A stretch of DNA of 64,000 nucleotides from NCBI GenBank assembly GCA_030374765.1, contig JARGXX010000080.1, positions 186,001 to 250,000 on the forward strand, in the 5' to 3' direction. Positions 54,744 through 64,000 of this stretch are shown piece by piece. The notes under the pieces were generated by a model, which had not been told where the DNA came from, did not search any database, and saw nothing but the letters and a program-made list of their open reading frames with translations. Made by a program: the position numbers and the translations under genes. Within the stretch, counting starts at the first letter, position 1. Every line of letters begins with the position of its first letter. This DNA comes from Agarophyton chilense (Eukaryota; Rhodophyta; Florideophyceae; Gracilariales; Gracilariaceae).

Positions 54744-56085
54744 CCACAGTCCAACGCCGCCCAACTTACCTCCTCCATACCGCCCCTGTTCGTTTCATCA
54801 ACAGTTCATGAGAGTGCCACCGAATCACACCGATGCGCAATACCGCGACAGAAGGCACCCCAAATTCAACCGCCCGGGTGCACCAGCTAAAGCAGAACCC
54901 AACGCCAATCGCATCATCGCTTACGATAATCAGGACCAAGCTCCATACATGAACCCCCACCCCCGACCATTCCCGCCTGTCATCCCATACAACTGGGCAT
55001 AAGGCACGCATCCGATGGAACCAGCGGCCCCCCAAAAAGATCATCAAATCGAGCAACGCGGCGAATATAATGTTGAAGGTATGTTCACACTTGATTCAGT
55101 CTCCCATCCAACCCACATCCACACAAAACCGAAATCCTTCCCGCGCACTTCCAATCTATCTACGCGCACTGCTGCTATCCATATCATGCCCTGCACCCAT
55201 GCTGGAACCATTCAGATCCGCCTGCTCAATAATCATTCCCCATTGCGGGTACCATGCGTCGCGACCAACTTCATGCATTCAAATCTTCTCTCCATGCACG
55301 ACACAGCCGTCCAATACGGAGCCGTGCTCTTCATACCCTGACACGGTGGCATACTCAACCTCCATGACCCCAGCAAACTGTTTGTAGTATCCATAGCCCA
55401 TTAGAATACACACCACTATACACTACGCTCTTTACCCCCCCTCCACAACCCCATGAATTTGGCGCGCGTACAATTACGCCACCAACTCCAAAACAACCAA
55501 AACGGGCACAACCACCGCGCACTACGAGAGTCCCAACCCCAGTTCTCCGAAAAACCCCCGCAATACCAAAAAACCACACGGACGCCCGCTGATTCCTCGT
55601 ATCTGAACCGAATACCTGCCCGTCACGAAACCCCACCACCGAGCTCCACTGCCCAATCCTTCTTTCACTGGCATGTCGTTCTAAACCACGCCAATTTACC
55701 CAAACTCCAGCGAATGGCGCAAACGAATATGCTATCAATGCTCCCAAAAACCTTCCGCAACCACCCCCCACCAATGATATGCTCCTCCTGCCCCACCGGG
55801 AAACAAAAGCCACAATCACATGCTCGCCGACAATATTACTATCCAGTTGGTTCCTAAATCAGCCGCGACACATGCGGCCCAATCTCTCCACGCTCCGGCC
55901 ATGGCAACCTTCACTTTGCCACTTATTTAGACGCACACAGTCGCTACCTCATCGTTTTCTTTATCCCCGACCGATCCTCAGTTAAACACCCCACACCATT
56001 AGCAATTACACTCATTACCGCACAACACGGCAAATCACCTGTTATTTACCGTTCAGACAACGCCCTTGAATTTCCAAGCAACGCC

Positions 56086-56559
56086 ATGAACAACCTATAC
56101 AACCTCCATGGTATCCAATACCGTTCCAATACTCCTAACCAGCTGCAAGAGAATTTCCTCGCCGAAAGGATAAACAAGTCCATCTTCACCCCAACCAGAG
56201 CTGCACTCCATCACTCACACCCAGACGACTCTTTATGGGAAGACGCCATGCGAGACGTCATCTTCAAGTACAATATCACCATTCACGACACCACCGGAAA
56301 ATCTCCTTATCAACTCTGGCACAAGCACAGCTCCATCAATCCACGACTCTTGGCTTTTGGACAATTAGGCACTATTCCCAACCACTGCAACCCCAAGAAG
56401 AAACTCGAAGCGCGCGCTGACCCCGCAAAAATAATGCAGAATACATCAACAACGCACATCGTAGCCCTTCACCTACGCACAAACCAGTATACACACTTAC
56501 GTTCTATAGACTTCAAGCCTTACTTTTGTCACTTTGACCCCCTCTACCACCGCCCATAA
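56086..56559 (+). pseudogene. Copia relic B: integrase C-terminal region
   Basis: A 157-codon frame with the Copia integrase end: ENFLAERINKSIFTPTRAAL, LWEDAMRDVIFKYNITIHDT and TGKSPYQLWHKHSSINPRLL. Part of a broken element. Confidence 0.75.
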
Positions 56560-57396
56560 GCGCTTACAGCCTCTATTCAACCACCATCATTCATTCCATC
56601 GACAATCACCGAGTCTACGCCCCCTCCGTCATCATTCAAACATGCACGTCACTAACCCGATTCCCAGCTATGAGAATCAGCGCACGATGAAGAAGTACAC
56701 ACCCTGGACAGCACACAGACTATCGAATGGGTACCTAACTCCGGACTGCCCTCCGACACGACGATCATCCCTTTGAAAATGACGTACAGATACAAGCGCT
56801 CCGAAAACGGCGATGTAACCAAGTACAAAGCCAGATGCACCGTTCGAAAAGATCGCATGCAGCCGTACACTCACTTCAGTCCCGATTAGGTAACCACTTA
56901 CACTGGCGGACGCCCCAAAATCCGCACCATCATGTGCCTCGTCGCTGCATTTAAACTGCACATCGAACAGTTCGGCATATTCTCAGCCTTTCTCCATGAG
57001 CGATACCAACACAGCTCACCCGTCTTTGTGCAACAATTACCTCGATTCGATGGAACATAAAAGCACGCATTCAAAGCAGGCAGGTTGATTATCAATTTAT
57101 ATGGCACCCCCCCTGCTTCTCATGTTTACTTTGATGCCTTAACCAAGTTCCTACAATCTTCAAAATACGAAAAAACTGACAGTGATCCTTATCTTTTCTT
57201 TCGCCATACAGCGGAAGGGTTTATGTATATAACCATCACGATGGATGAGTTTTTTGTTGCCGCATTATCCAGGAATATCATAGAAAAGCTCTTTTCCATA
57301 TTGTAAAGCCGATACAGTATACGCCGTATTTTCGAGCCCAAACTCTTCCTCAATTGGCGCATTGAACGACTCACCGATGGATCCATTCATATCTCT

Positions 57397-57842
57397 TGTA
57401 ACGCAATGACTGTTGGTCCAGCGTACCGGTCTCGACCGGTGGTAGCGTGGTAGAGCGGGTCCTAAGCTTCTAATCCTTGATGGCGGCACTCCCACAGTAC
57501 TTGGTGCAATGGGCTGGCGTTTACTGCGTAGTGTTACAGTTCGGAGCTACGGAAACGATGGCTTGAAGACCAAAGGGTGGAACTAATATACCAAAAGGGG
57601 TTATTTAGTATCCTAACGGTGCCTACCGTACTCTAAGGGAGAAGCGTCATTCGAGCCAATTAAATAGTACTGGGGAGGCGCTGAGATCTCCCTGGCACTG
57701 TACTGCTAATCTATTACGCTAATTAAAAAAAATTAATAATCTACATGAGTCCACCTGAGGTTGACCGGTACACGTGTCTTCTGCAAGATCCTTCGTTGCC
57801 CGGCAGCTCACAGGGCTCAACCGCTATCATCGCTCCTTCACA
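57397..57842 (+). repeat. 446 bp TG...CA repeat with tRNA-like promoter, copy 2
   Basis: Inverted relative to copy 1 at 48935-49381. Begins TGTAACGCAATGACTGTTGG and ends GCTCCTTCACA. Box A-like TGGTAGCGTGG is at 57440-57450; the box B site is decayed to GCTTCTAATCC at 57466-57476. The flanks TATCTCT and TATCTCC suggest a target duplication with one change. An A-rich stretch (TTAAAAAAAATTAATAATC) lies in the body, not at the end. Confidence 0.72.
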
Positions 57843-58452
57843 TATCTCCCTCCTTAGGATTCGGCCGTCACGGCGAGGTCCAGATTGCCTCAGGCTTGAC
57901 CCAAGGGCCGCGAACACTTCGTTGCTCCCGGTACCATTGGGCGCGACGGGACGTCGCGTCGAAACGGTCAGCGGGGATATGGGGAAGTGGGGGCTGACCA
58001 TTGGCGCCAAAGGGCAATTAATTTGCCTAAGAACGGAAAAACCCACGCGGCGTGAGCGCTAGCCATAGGGGCATCGCCGGAGTATTCCTTGCGTTGAGTT
58101 GCCGAGGTGGTCCATTGGCTTCTTCCTTAGTCTCGGTTCTTCCTTTAGCGACCCTGCGCGCTTCGTCCACCGTGGTTCACGCCTGTCAGTCCGTCCGAGT
58201 CGATTCCGTCACCTCGTTTTACCATCGTTGTACTTTTCCGTTGGTAGCGCGCGATGGCGGACCCGCCTTATAAGCCCGTCGGATACGCCGTACTTCCTTC
58301 GGACTATGTCGCCTTCGTCGTCTCTCCCATCTATTTCCCGGCGAACCGACCTGGGGCCAGCGGTACCATGACTTCGAACAACCCAGCAGGGAGCTCCTCG
58401 GGATACCAAGTAGCCTACGAACGTCCTGGGGACTGCTATGACCATACCATCG
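57843..58452 (+). other. GC-rich block with a short ORF, possible leader
   Basis: No recognised gene. A TATA-like CCTTATAAGC lies near 58265, and an ORF from ATG 58254 to 58469 (71 codons, MADPPYKPVGYAVLPSDYVA) has gene-like composition but no domain. It may be the 5' part of the element that carries the ORF at 59288. Confidence 0.3.
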
Positions 58453-58978
58453 TGTCGTATCCGCTCTAATGGAGAGAGCAGACACCTGCGACAGCGTTCG
58501 GACTGCCGATGGGTCGCTTGCGGCGAAGGAAAAGGGGTGGTAGAGCTACAACACCAGCGAGCTGGAAGTGGGGTGTAAGGCCACTACTCGCCAGCGAGGG
58601 TGAACAGTGCAACTGTAAAACGTTGATGGAACGTAGGTACGAGACGGCTCGTGAAGTGGATGGGGGCTGACTATCTAGTATAGCTCGTCCGGATCTCCGG
58701 TTAAGGAATCCTAAGCGAAGAACAGAATAGTCATGATGCCCATGTTGTCTCCTTTACTTGGAGTCGGCGCTCCCCTCTGGTACACTATATACTGCGTACC
58801 AGGGTGAGTACCCAAATAAATATATAAATAATACCCAGTGGTCAGCCAATTAGCCAAACCACTGTATGGGTATGATCCATAATGGACGTCTAGCTACAGA
58901 GGGTAGTAAAACCAGCCACGTGGATCGCCACTACATGCGCCGTTGCAAGCCAATCCACTCGTGATACCACGTGTCTCA
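58453..58978 (+). repeat. Dispersed repeat, partner of 17073-17486
   Basis: Plus-orientation copy of the repeat found inverted at 17.1-17.5 kb, bounded here as TGTCGTATCC...GTGTCTCA. Contains GGTGGTAGAGC followed by a CCAGCGAGCTGG hairpin, reminiscent of a tRNA D-arm and anticodon arm. No target duplication is evident. Confidence 0.6.
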
Positions 58979-59287
58979 CTAAGACAGTCTGCCTCCTGGC
59001 ATCCTACGCGGTGTGCCATCTCATAGCACAATACTGATGATATCACTCACTTATGAGTTCCAACCGCGACTTCGCGAAAAACCAACCTACCGGATTCCTC
59101 GACATAGTAGAATACTACATACCCCCCTCGTTAAGCGCGAACCATGGGGGACGCAAGAAGCGTTTATACGCAGTCGGACCGGTGTTCCGGGTACTCATCT
59201 TCATCACGAATTTATCGCCGCCGGATCAACTCTTACAGTTCTCAATAGAATTCTGTTCCTCACAGCTCTTCAGCTCGATCTCTCGCG

Positions 59288-60256
59288 ATGGATCCGAACG
59301 CCGGGTCCAACCCGTTTCAGCCCTGCTCTGAGGATGTGCCTTCTGGGGCTCCGTCCAACACTGTTAGTTATGAGTCGCAGCCTACTGCTTAAATCGGTCC
59401 ATATCGTTCGTTCCCCACTCCGTACACCGGATTCCGGTCGGTACCGTTACGTCAACAGACCGTGGCTCCGATGCCGAACACGGCTTACGTTGCCTCTGCG
59501 GGTGTGATTCGAGCTCTTTCTCGTCGTGCTCAGCGGAGCTACCCGCACCCTGCGCATTTCTATGAACGAGATCCTCTCGACAACGTTGAACTTTTCGCGC
59601 AAGCGCCCTGGTTTGATCCAGTTGCTATCCGCGATGACGCGTTGCTACGACAGTATGTACACGGTGGGTACTTCCCTAACGGTATTCGGGAACACGCGAT
59701 TTATAGCGACGCCTGGGCGAGCCATATTGCTTTTCCAGACAACGCGATTGCGCGATATTCAACGGAAACCTTGTCTGAAGCCCTTACGCGGTTCACCAAG
59801 CTGATTTACCAGCGTCTTCACCGATTCATCAGTATGGTTCTCCTCCCGCAGGACTGGGAATTAGATACCTGGAGAGCCCGTACCGACGGTGAAGGTTACT
59901 CGTATAACGAGACACTCGTTGAAGTCGATGTTAGCGGTTGCCGCGGTGTGCGCGGTGTGCGTGATGCAGCTCTCTGCTTTCAGCAACCTCTTCTCCGTGC
60001 GGAGTTCCGCTTCCTTCGAAAGCGTGACATTCCCTACTGGGATTATTCCCGTTGGGAGCGTCGTACTCGATCACGTTTGGGCTATTTGGGGCCGTATCAA
60101 ATGATCGAGATTGACCGCATCCGGAGGAACGCGCGCTTCGGGCGCTACATCGGTAATCCGGAGCATTGGGCGGCGATCGAGAGTCCTCGTGGTTTCCCTG
60201 TGGAGCCCTCGCTTCTCGAGTTCTTCAATCCTTCCTCTCGCTTCTCGAGTTCTTAA
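59288..60256 (+). pseudogene. Unidentified ORF, possibly gag of an LTR element, one break
   Basis: A plus-strand frame from ATG 59288 (MDPNAGSNPFQPCSEDVPSG) to TAA at about 60254; its longest open part is 59462-60256 (264 codons). The product is Arg- and aromatic-rich (RSYPHPAHFYERDPLDNVEL, FLRKRDIPYWDYSRWERRTR) and has no recognised domain. It lies downstream of the 58.5 kb repeat and faces the Gypsy pol on the other strand, only about 170 bp from its end. It could be the gag of a separate plus-strand element or an antisense ORF of the Gypsy element. Confidence 0.45.
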
Positions 60257-60311
60257 CTTCTTCTTCTCGCTTCTCTAGTTCTTAACTTCTTCTTCTCTTT
60301 TTTCGAGTTTG
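60208..60311. repeat. Tandem repeat of about 29 bp units
   Basis: Roughly 3.6 copies of CTCGCTTCTCGAGTTCTT plus a variable CTT-rich tail. The first copy and a half encode the C terminus of the 59288 ORF; the rest lies beyond its stop. Strongly pyrimidine-rich on the plus strand, hence purine-rich on the strand of the adjoining Gypsy pol. Confidence 0.8.
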
Positions 60312-60423
60312 TCATAGGTGATAATCAGTAAATGTCCTTTTCTTGCGTGTCTTCACGTTTCCTCTTCATGATTTATTGTTTTCTTCTCGCCTTTCGAATT
60401 CTTACTACCTTTGTAGCCCATAC

Positions 60424-61269
60424 TTAGAAATGGGATGTGCCCATGAGCCCGACTATCAAGGAGTCGATCTCCCTGGGGAGTGGTAATCGCATGCGTCGAT
60501 GATATCGCACGAGCTGCGAACGGGGGATATGGGCTATAGATTCCCACGTATCCGCTTCCGGAGGAAAACCGTACCAACGGACTCGATACAGTAATTCTCT
60601 AGTATCTTCATGCTCTCCATGTTCACATATGCGATCCATAACATATTCCTGGGCGTTTCCCAATGCTGTCGCTGTTGGTGCCAGACTCCTGTTAACAGGT
60701 TTGAAATGCCTTAGGGCTGACCCAAGCGTCTCTGTGTTAGCAGTCTCCGCGTCGCTAAGCGTTCGCTCGTCGACTAACTGTCGTTCTGCCCGCAGGGGCA
60801 GTGTACTCATTCCTTGAGAACCTTTCTCAGATAAAGAGCTATCCTGTTTTTCAGGTTTCATAGAAGCGTACTTCTTGCTACTTCTCAATTCCATTCGTGG
60901 ATGAACTTCCTTCGGTTTATCCGATTCTGACCGCTGTTCGGTGGACGATGGTGCTTGTACCACGACAGGAGGCGATACCTCTTCTTCATCCTGCCCAAGA
61001 GGGATGGGAGCCGATATCGGTGGAACAGCGAATGGCGCTTCACTTGACGGTTCAGCCTGAAGCGCCAACGGCGCGTTTTCGCGTGCGCTCGTTTCCAAGT
61101 CCTTGGGGCCAAAGTCCAAAACTTCTTTCCTGCTTTCAGGTTCCATTTCTGTACTTACGGGTGTGCGCGTGCCACGGGGCATATCCCGGTACTTCGGAAG
61201 CTGTCTGTGATTGGCGTACGCAACCACCGGCGGTGGGAGATCAGGAGCTTCCTCCTCCGCTCGAGCCAT
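60424..61269 (-). pseudogene. Gypsy element F: integrase tail and chromodomain
   Basis: A 281-codon frame: a Pro/Glu/Ser-rich tether, then a chromodomain near its C terminus (VMDRICEHGEHEDTRELLYR followed by VRWYGFPPEADTWES). Chromodomains of this type direct integration to marked chromatin in chromoviruses. Part of a broken element. Confidence 0.8.
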
Positions 61270-61359
61270 TGGTGGCGGTTCACTCTCCCCAGAGTCACTT
61301 GGGCTTTTGCCTCGACGTTCCGTCGCACTTGCCTCCTTAGTTCTACCAGATACCTGGAC

Positions 61360-62535
61360 TTACACATGCGGATGATAGGTCATGGTGAACACGTTTCGAA
61401 TGCCCATAATGCGGCAAAGATTCTGAAAGAACTTCGCAACGAATTGCTTCCCATTATCTGATAACAGAACTTCTGGTGTTCCGTACATAAATACCCAGTG
61501 TTTGATAAACGCCTGTGCGATTACGGTTGCGGTTATCGGCTTCAGCGGCACAGTCCGCATTGGCTTCAAGAAGCGGTCAATGATTACCAATAGGTAGCGA
61601 TAACCTCGCCTTGAGCGAATCAATTCCCCTAGGATGTCGATACTGACGTATTGTAAAGGCGCTTCCGCCTGGAATAACGTCATCGGTTTCCGCTTCCTAT
61701 AAAGCTTCACGCGATGCTTCGCACATGTTGTACACAACCTCACTGTAGCATGGCAGTCCATTGCCAGAGTAGGCCCGTAAGAATCTCTTCTTAGAGTCAT
61801 GAACAACTTCGTTCCTCCTGGATGAACAGAAAGCCCGCTGTATTGTGCCAGATGGAGTACTCGACTCTTCAAGACGTGTGGAATCATGATTTGATCATGC
61901 TTTTCGACATGTCTTAACAGTATTCCTCGTGAATCGAGTGAAAAGGGGAGCTCCTCCCCCCCGTTAAGACGAGAGCGTATCGACGCACAAAAAGTATCGG
62001 CGTGTTGCTCATTGAGGAGCTCAGTGCACGAGATTCGCTTGAGTTGAACTGAAGGGTCAGTGTCTGCTAATGCAAGGAACGGGTCTGCATCCGAATAATC
62101 ATCAAGGGTCTCTTGTGCCTCTTCTTCAAAAGATGGTGAATGGGTCTCCATGTAGAAGCAAGGTATCTCTTCATTGATTTCGCCTTGTGTTTCGCCCATT
62201 GTTTTGAGTCGCGATAGCGCGTCAGCTTGGAAATTGGCCAATCTCTTCTTATACTTCACTTCTAAATCGAATTCAGAAAGGCGTAAGCGCCATCGTGTGA
62301 GAAGACCAGACGGGTCTGTAATGGACAGTAACCATCGTAGAGACGAATGATCCGTGTTGACGGTAAAACGTTCTCCTTGGAGATACGGTCGCAATGTGGT
62401 TAGAGCCCAAACGACTGCAAGGCATTCCTTTTCTGAAACTGAATACTTCTTCTTAGCTGCGTTCAGCGATCTTGACCAGTAACCAATGGGTTTGCGTTCA
62501 CCATCAGGGTGTCTTTGAAAACTGGCACACCCCAC
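61360..62535 (-). pseudogene. Gypsy element F: RNase H and integrase
   Basis: A 391-codon frame. RNase H: KPIGYWSRSLNAAKKKYSVS, ECLAVVWALTTLRPYL, FTVNTDHSSLRWLLS. Integrase: HPGGTKLFMTLRRDSYGPTL, a CTTCAKHR zinc pair, then VSIDILGELIRSRRGYRYLL and LLSDNGKQFVAKFF. Part of a broken element. Confidence 0.88.
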
Positions 62536-62541
62536 TTGGTA

Positions 62542-63813
62542 CTAGCTAGAGTCGGTATCCACTGAGTATGGCAGGTTGGGGATGGGCAGCACCAAGACTG
62601 GGGCTGTAATAATCCTTGTCTTCAGCGTGTCCAACGCTTCCACTTCAGCTTGTCTGAATTGTTCCAGCTGTACTGGTTGTCCTTTACGCAGCTTTGCGTT
62701 GAGCGGTGCCGCTATATGCGAGTATCGCGGCACGAATCGTCGGTGGACGTTCCACAAGCCGAGGAAAGAACGCAATTGCTTCTGTGTCGACGGAGGTTGT
62801 ACTTCGCGGAGAGCCGCTGTTTGTGCCTCTTGAATGGCAAGCTGTCCCGGCTTGATCACATGTCCTAAGTACCGGACGATGCCAGCGAACCATTCGCATT
62901 TATTGAACTTCAAGGTGATACCTGCGCTCTGTCGTGCTTTGAGGATCTCGTCGACATGCCGTAAGTGGCTTTCCACATCCTGGGAAAAGATGATCACATC
63001 GTCCAAATAGACTAAAAAAGTCTTCCACTTGTATTTTGAGAGCAAGATGTCCATAGTAAGCTGGAAAGTAGCCCGTGCATTCGTTAAGCCAAAGGGCATC
63101 CTTTTGAAACGGTAGAGACCGGCGTGACACGCAAATGCGGTTTTATTTTGGTCTTCTTCCGCTACAGGCACCTGCCAATAGCCAGAGTTGGCGTCCAACG
63201 TGGTGAACACGTTCGCTTCTCCTAAGCTGTCAATACATTCGTCCATTCGAGGCAACGGGTATGTATCCCGAACTGTAACTGCGTTCAGTTTTCGATAATC
63301 GATACAGAATCGTATAGAACCATCAGGTTTTGGAACGAGCACCACTGGTGAGGCCCAAGCAGATTGAGCTGCTTCGATTAATTCTTCTTCCAGCATTTTG
63401 CTGACATTCTCCTCCTCGATTTGGAGAGTTCGCGGTCCCGCTCTGTAGGGTGGTTGGGAGATGGGTCGTGACCCTGGGACTAAATCAATGTGGTGTTCCG
63501 TAGCGGAGATCTCTCCTAGTTTTTCACTCCACATGGATGTATACTTCTTCAGCATAGACCTGATCTTCGTTCTGTAGTGTTCCGACACATGTGCTAAGTC
63601 TAGCTCATCTACCAGGCTCTCTGGATCCTTTGCCGTTTGCAATTGATCTCCAGACAGAGTTTGCAGTTCTTCGTCTGAGTCACCGACATGGGTTAATCCC
63701 AATACTTCTGCAGTAGAAATATGAGTAGGGACCACCACTGTGGGATGAGGCAAAGCTGTTGGAACAACCTGATTCTTCGGTATATGATAGTCGTTATCGG
63801 TGAAGTTACTCAC
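62542..63813 (-). pseudogene. Gypsy element F: reverse transcriptase
   Basis: A 423-codon frame with all RT blocks: VVLVPKPDGSIRFCIDYRKL, FTTLDANSGYWQVPV, MPFGLTNARATFQ, FLVYLDDVIIFS (the YLDD catalytic box) and ITLKFNKCEWF, then the connection domain FLGLWNVHRRFVPRYSHIAA. Part of a broken element. Confidence 0.9.
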
Positions 63814-64000
63814 TAGTATTCAAAAGGGGCTACCAGGATCAACCTGAGCAATGCCGTTAGCGATTAGCAGTCCCCGGGATTCTTAAATCCGAGTATTCGG
63901 TTGAATTACCACGAGTCCGTGTCGTTCTGTTCTTACTGGAACTCAAGTTTGGGTTTGCGGCTTCAGCATGGCACTATTCGCTACTCGAATCCACGGCGAG
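63814..64000 (-). other. Right edge, upstream part of Gypsy element F
   Basis: Continues the element towards its gag and 5' LTR; too short to assign. Confidence 0.4.

Larger units (their letters stand above)
54060..57396 (+). mobile_element. Ty1/Copia relic B, broken
   Basis: Plus orientation, ordered parts: gag (about 54066-54743, FWKNGH and a UBN2-like segment DYFIKHESLRTRMIASQFPN), protease-like (FTLDSVSHPTHI near 55104), GAG-pre-integrase (FFHWHVVLNHANLPKLQRMA), integrase core (YLDAHSRYLIVFF and YRSDNALEF), integrase end (55-57 kb), and reverse transcriptase (MTYRYKRSENGDVTKYKARC to SKYEKTDSDPYLFFRHT). It shares several segments with Copia relic A and belongs to the same lineage. Many breaks; old. 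Its right end is marked by the 446 bp repeat at 57397; no LTR pair was found. Confidence 0.75.
60424..64000 (-). mobile_element. Chromodomain Ty3/Gypsy element F, pol part (runs off the right edge)
   Basis: Minus orientation. Reverse transcriptase, RNase H, integrase and chromodomain are all recognisable in order. Gag and the 5' LTR would lie to the right, outside the window. No 3' LTR could be defined to the left. Longer and better preserved than the Copia relics: about two or three breaks. Different from Gypsy element D in sequence throughout. Confidence 0.88.

Noticed and set aside
48935-57842. One 8.9 kb DNA transposon with 446 bp terminal inverted repeats
   Set aside because: Each repeat has its own flanking duplication (TTTCC; TATCTCT/TATCTCC), so two independent insertions in opposite orientation explain it better.
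1-64000. CRISPR array, rRNA operon or prokaryotic operon
   Set aside because: No regularly spaced repeats, no rRNA-like conserved sequence, and the genes are eukaryotic nuclear types.

Overview
This is eukaryotic nuclear DNA. The host genes are ordinary eukaryotic ones: secreted Cu/Zn superoxide dismutase, tubulin folding cofactor B, proteasome assembly chaperone 3 and mitochondrial NDUFAF7. They are compact, closely spaced and nearly intronless; the one intron seen is 59 bp. About four fifths of the window is decayed mobile DNA with both Copia and Gypsy LTR elements. Gene islands set in a sea of old LTR elements, plus relics of a plant-type phospholipase D and a probable glucan branching enzyme, fit a florideophyte red alga of the Chondrus crispus type best. 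That assignment is inference; a compact protist such as an oomycete is not excluded.

Layout. Positions 1-5.6 kb are a host gene island on the plus strand: the 3' end of a membrane protein, SOD, TBCB and a multi-pass membrane protein resembling DUF4203/TMEM198. From 5.6 to 9.2 kb no convincing gene is seen except one small hypothetical ORF. From 9.5 to 11.5 kb lie PSMG3 (two exons) and NDUFAF7, tail to tail. From 12.0 to 13.3 kb is a dead Tc1/mariner element with degenerate terminal inverted repeats. From 13.3 to 19.5 kb are a GC-rich leader-like block, a repeat shared with 58.5 kb, and a dead PIF/Harbinger transposase.

From about 20 to 34 kb is a nested stack. An old Copia relic was interrupted by a 6.1 kb Copia-type LTR element (336 bp LTRs), a 1.6 kb DDE DNA transposon with terminal inverted repeats, and a 3.8 kb chromodomain Gypsy element (298 bp LTRs, perfect ACTTT target duplication). 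From 34.3 to 40.2 kb is a graveyard of host-type genes, all on the plus strand: an exportin-like HEAT-repeat protein, a plant-type phospholipase D and a DEAH-box RNA helicase. A probable branching-enzyme fragment follows at 42.7 kb. From 43.5 to 52.2 kb are an unrecognised minus-strand relic, a CACTA/Tnp2-like relic and a piggyBac-like transposase relic carrying a YqaJ-type nuclease domain. Around 54-57.4 kb is another Copia relic. Two 446-447 bp TG...CA repeats with a tRNA-like promoter motif lie in opposite orientation at 48.9 and 57.4 kb. The right end holds an unidentified plus-strand ORF facing a minus-strand chromodomain Gypsy pol that runs off the window.

The host genes serve unrelated housekeeping roles (extracellular redox defence, tubulin folding, proteasome assembly, complex I assembly) and show no operon-like logic. 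The scientific interest is in the repeat half: the multi-gene pseudogene block, the transposase plus nuclease composite, the promoter-bearing TG...CA repeats, and three DNA transposons whose main reading frames carry stops but few shifts.
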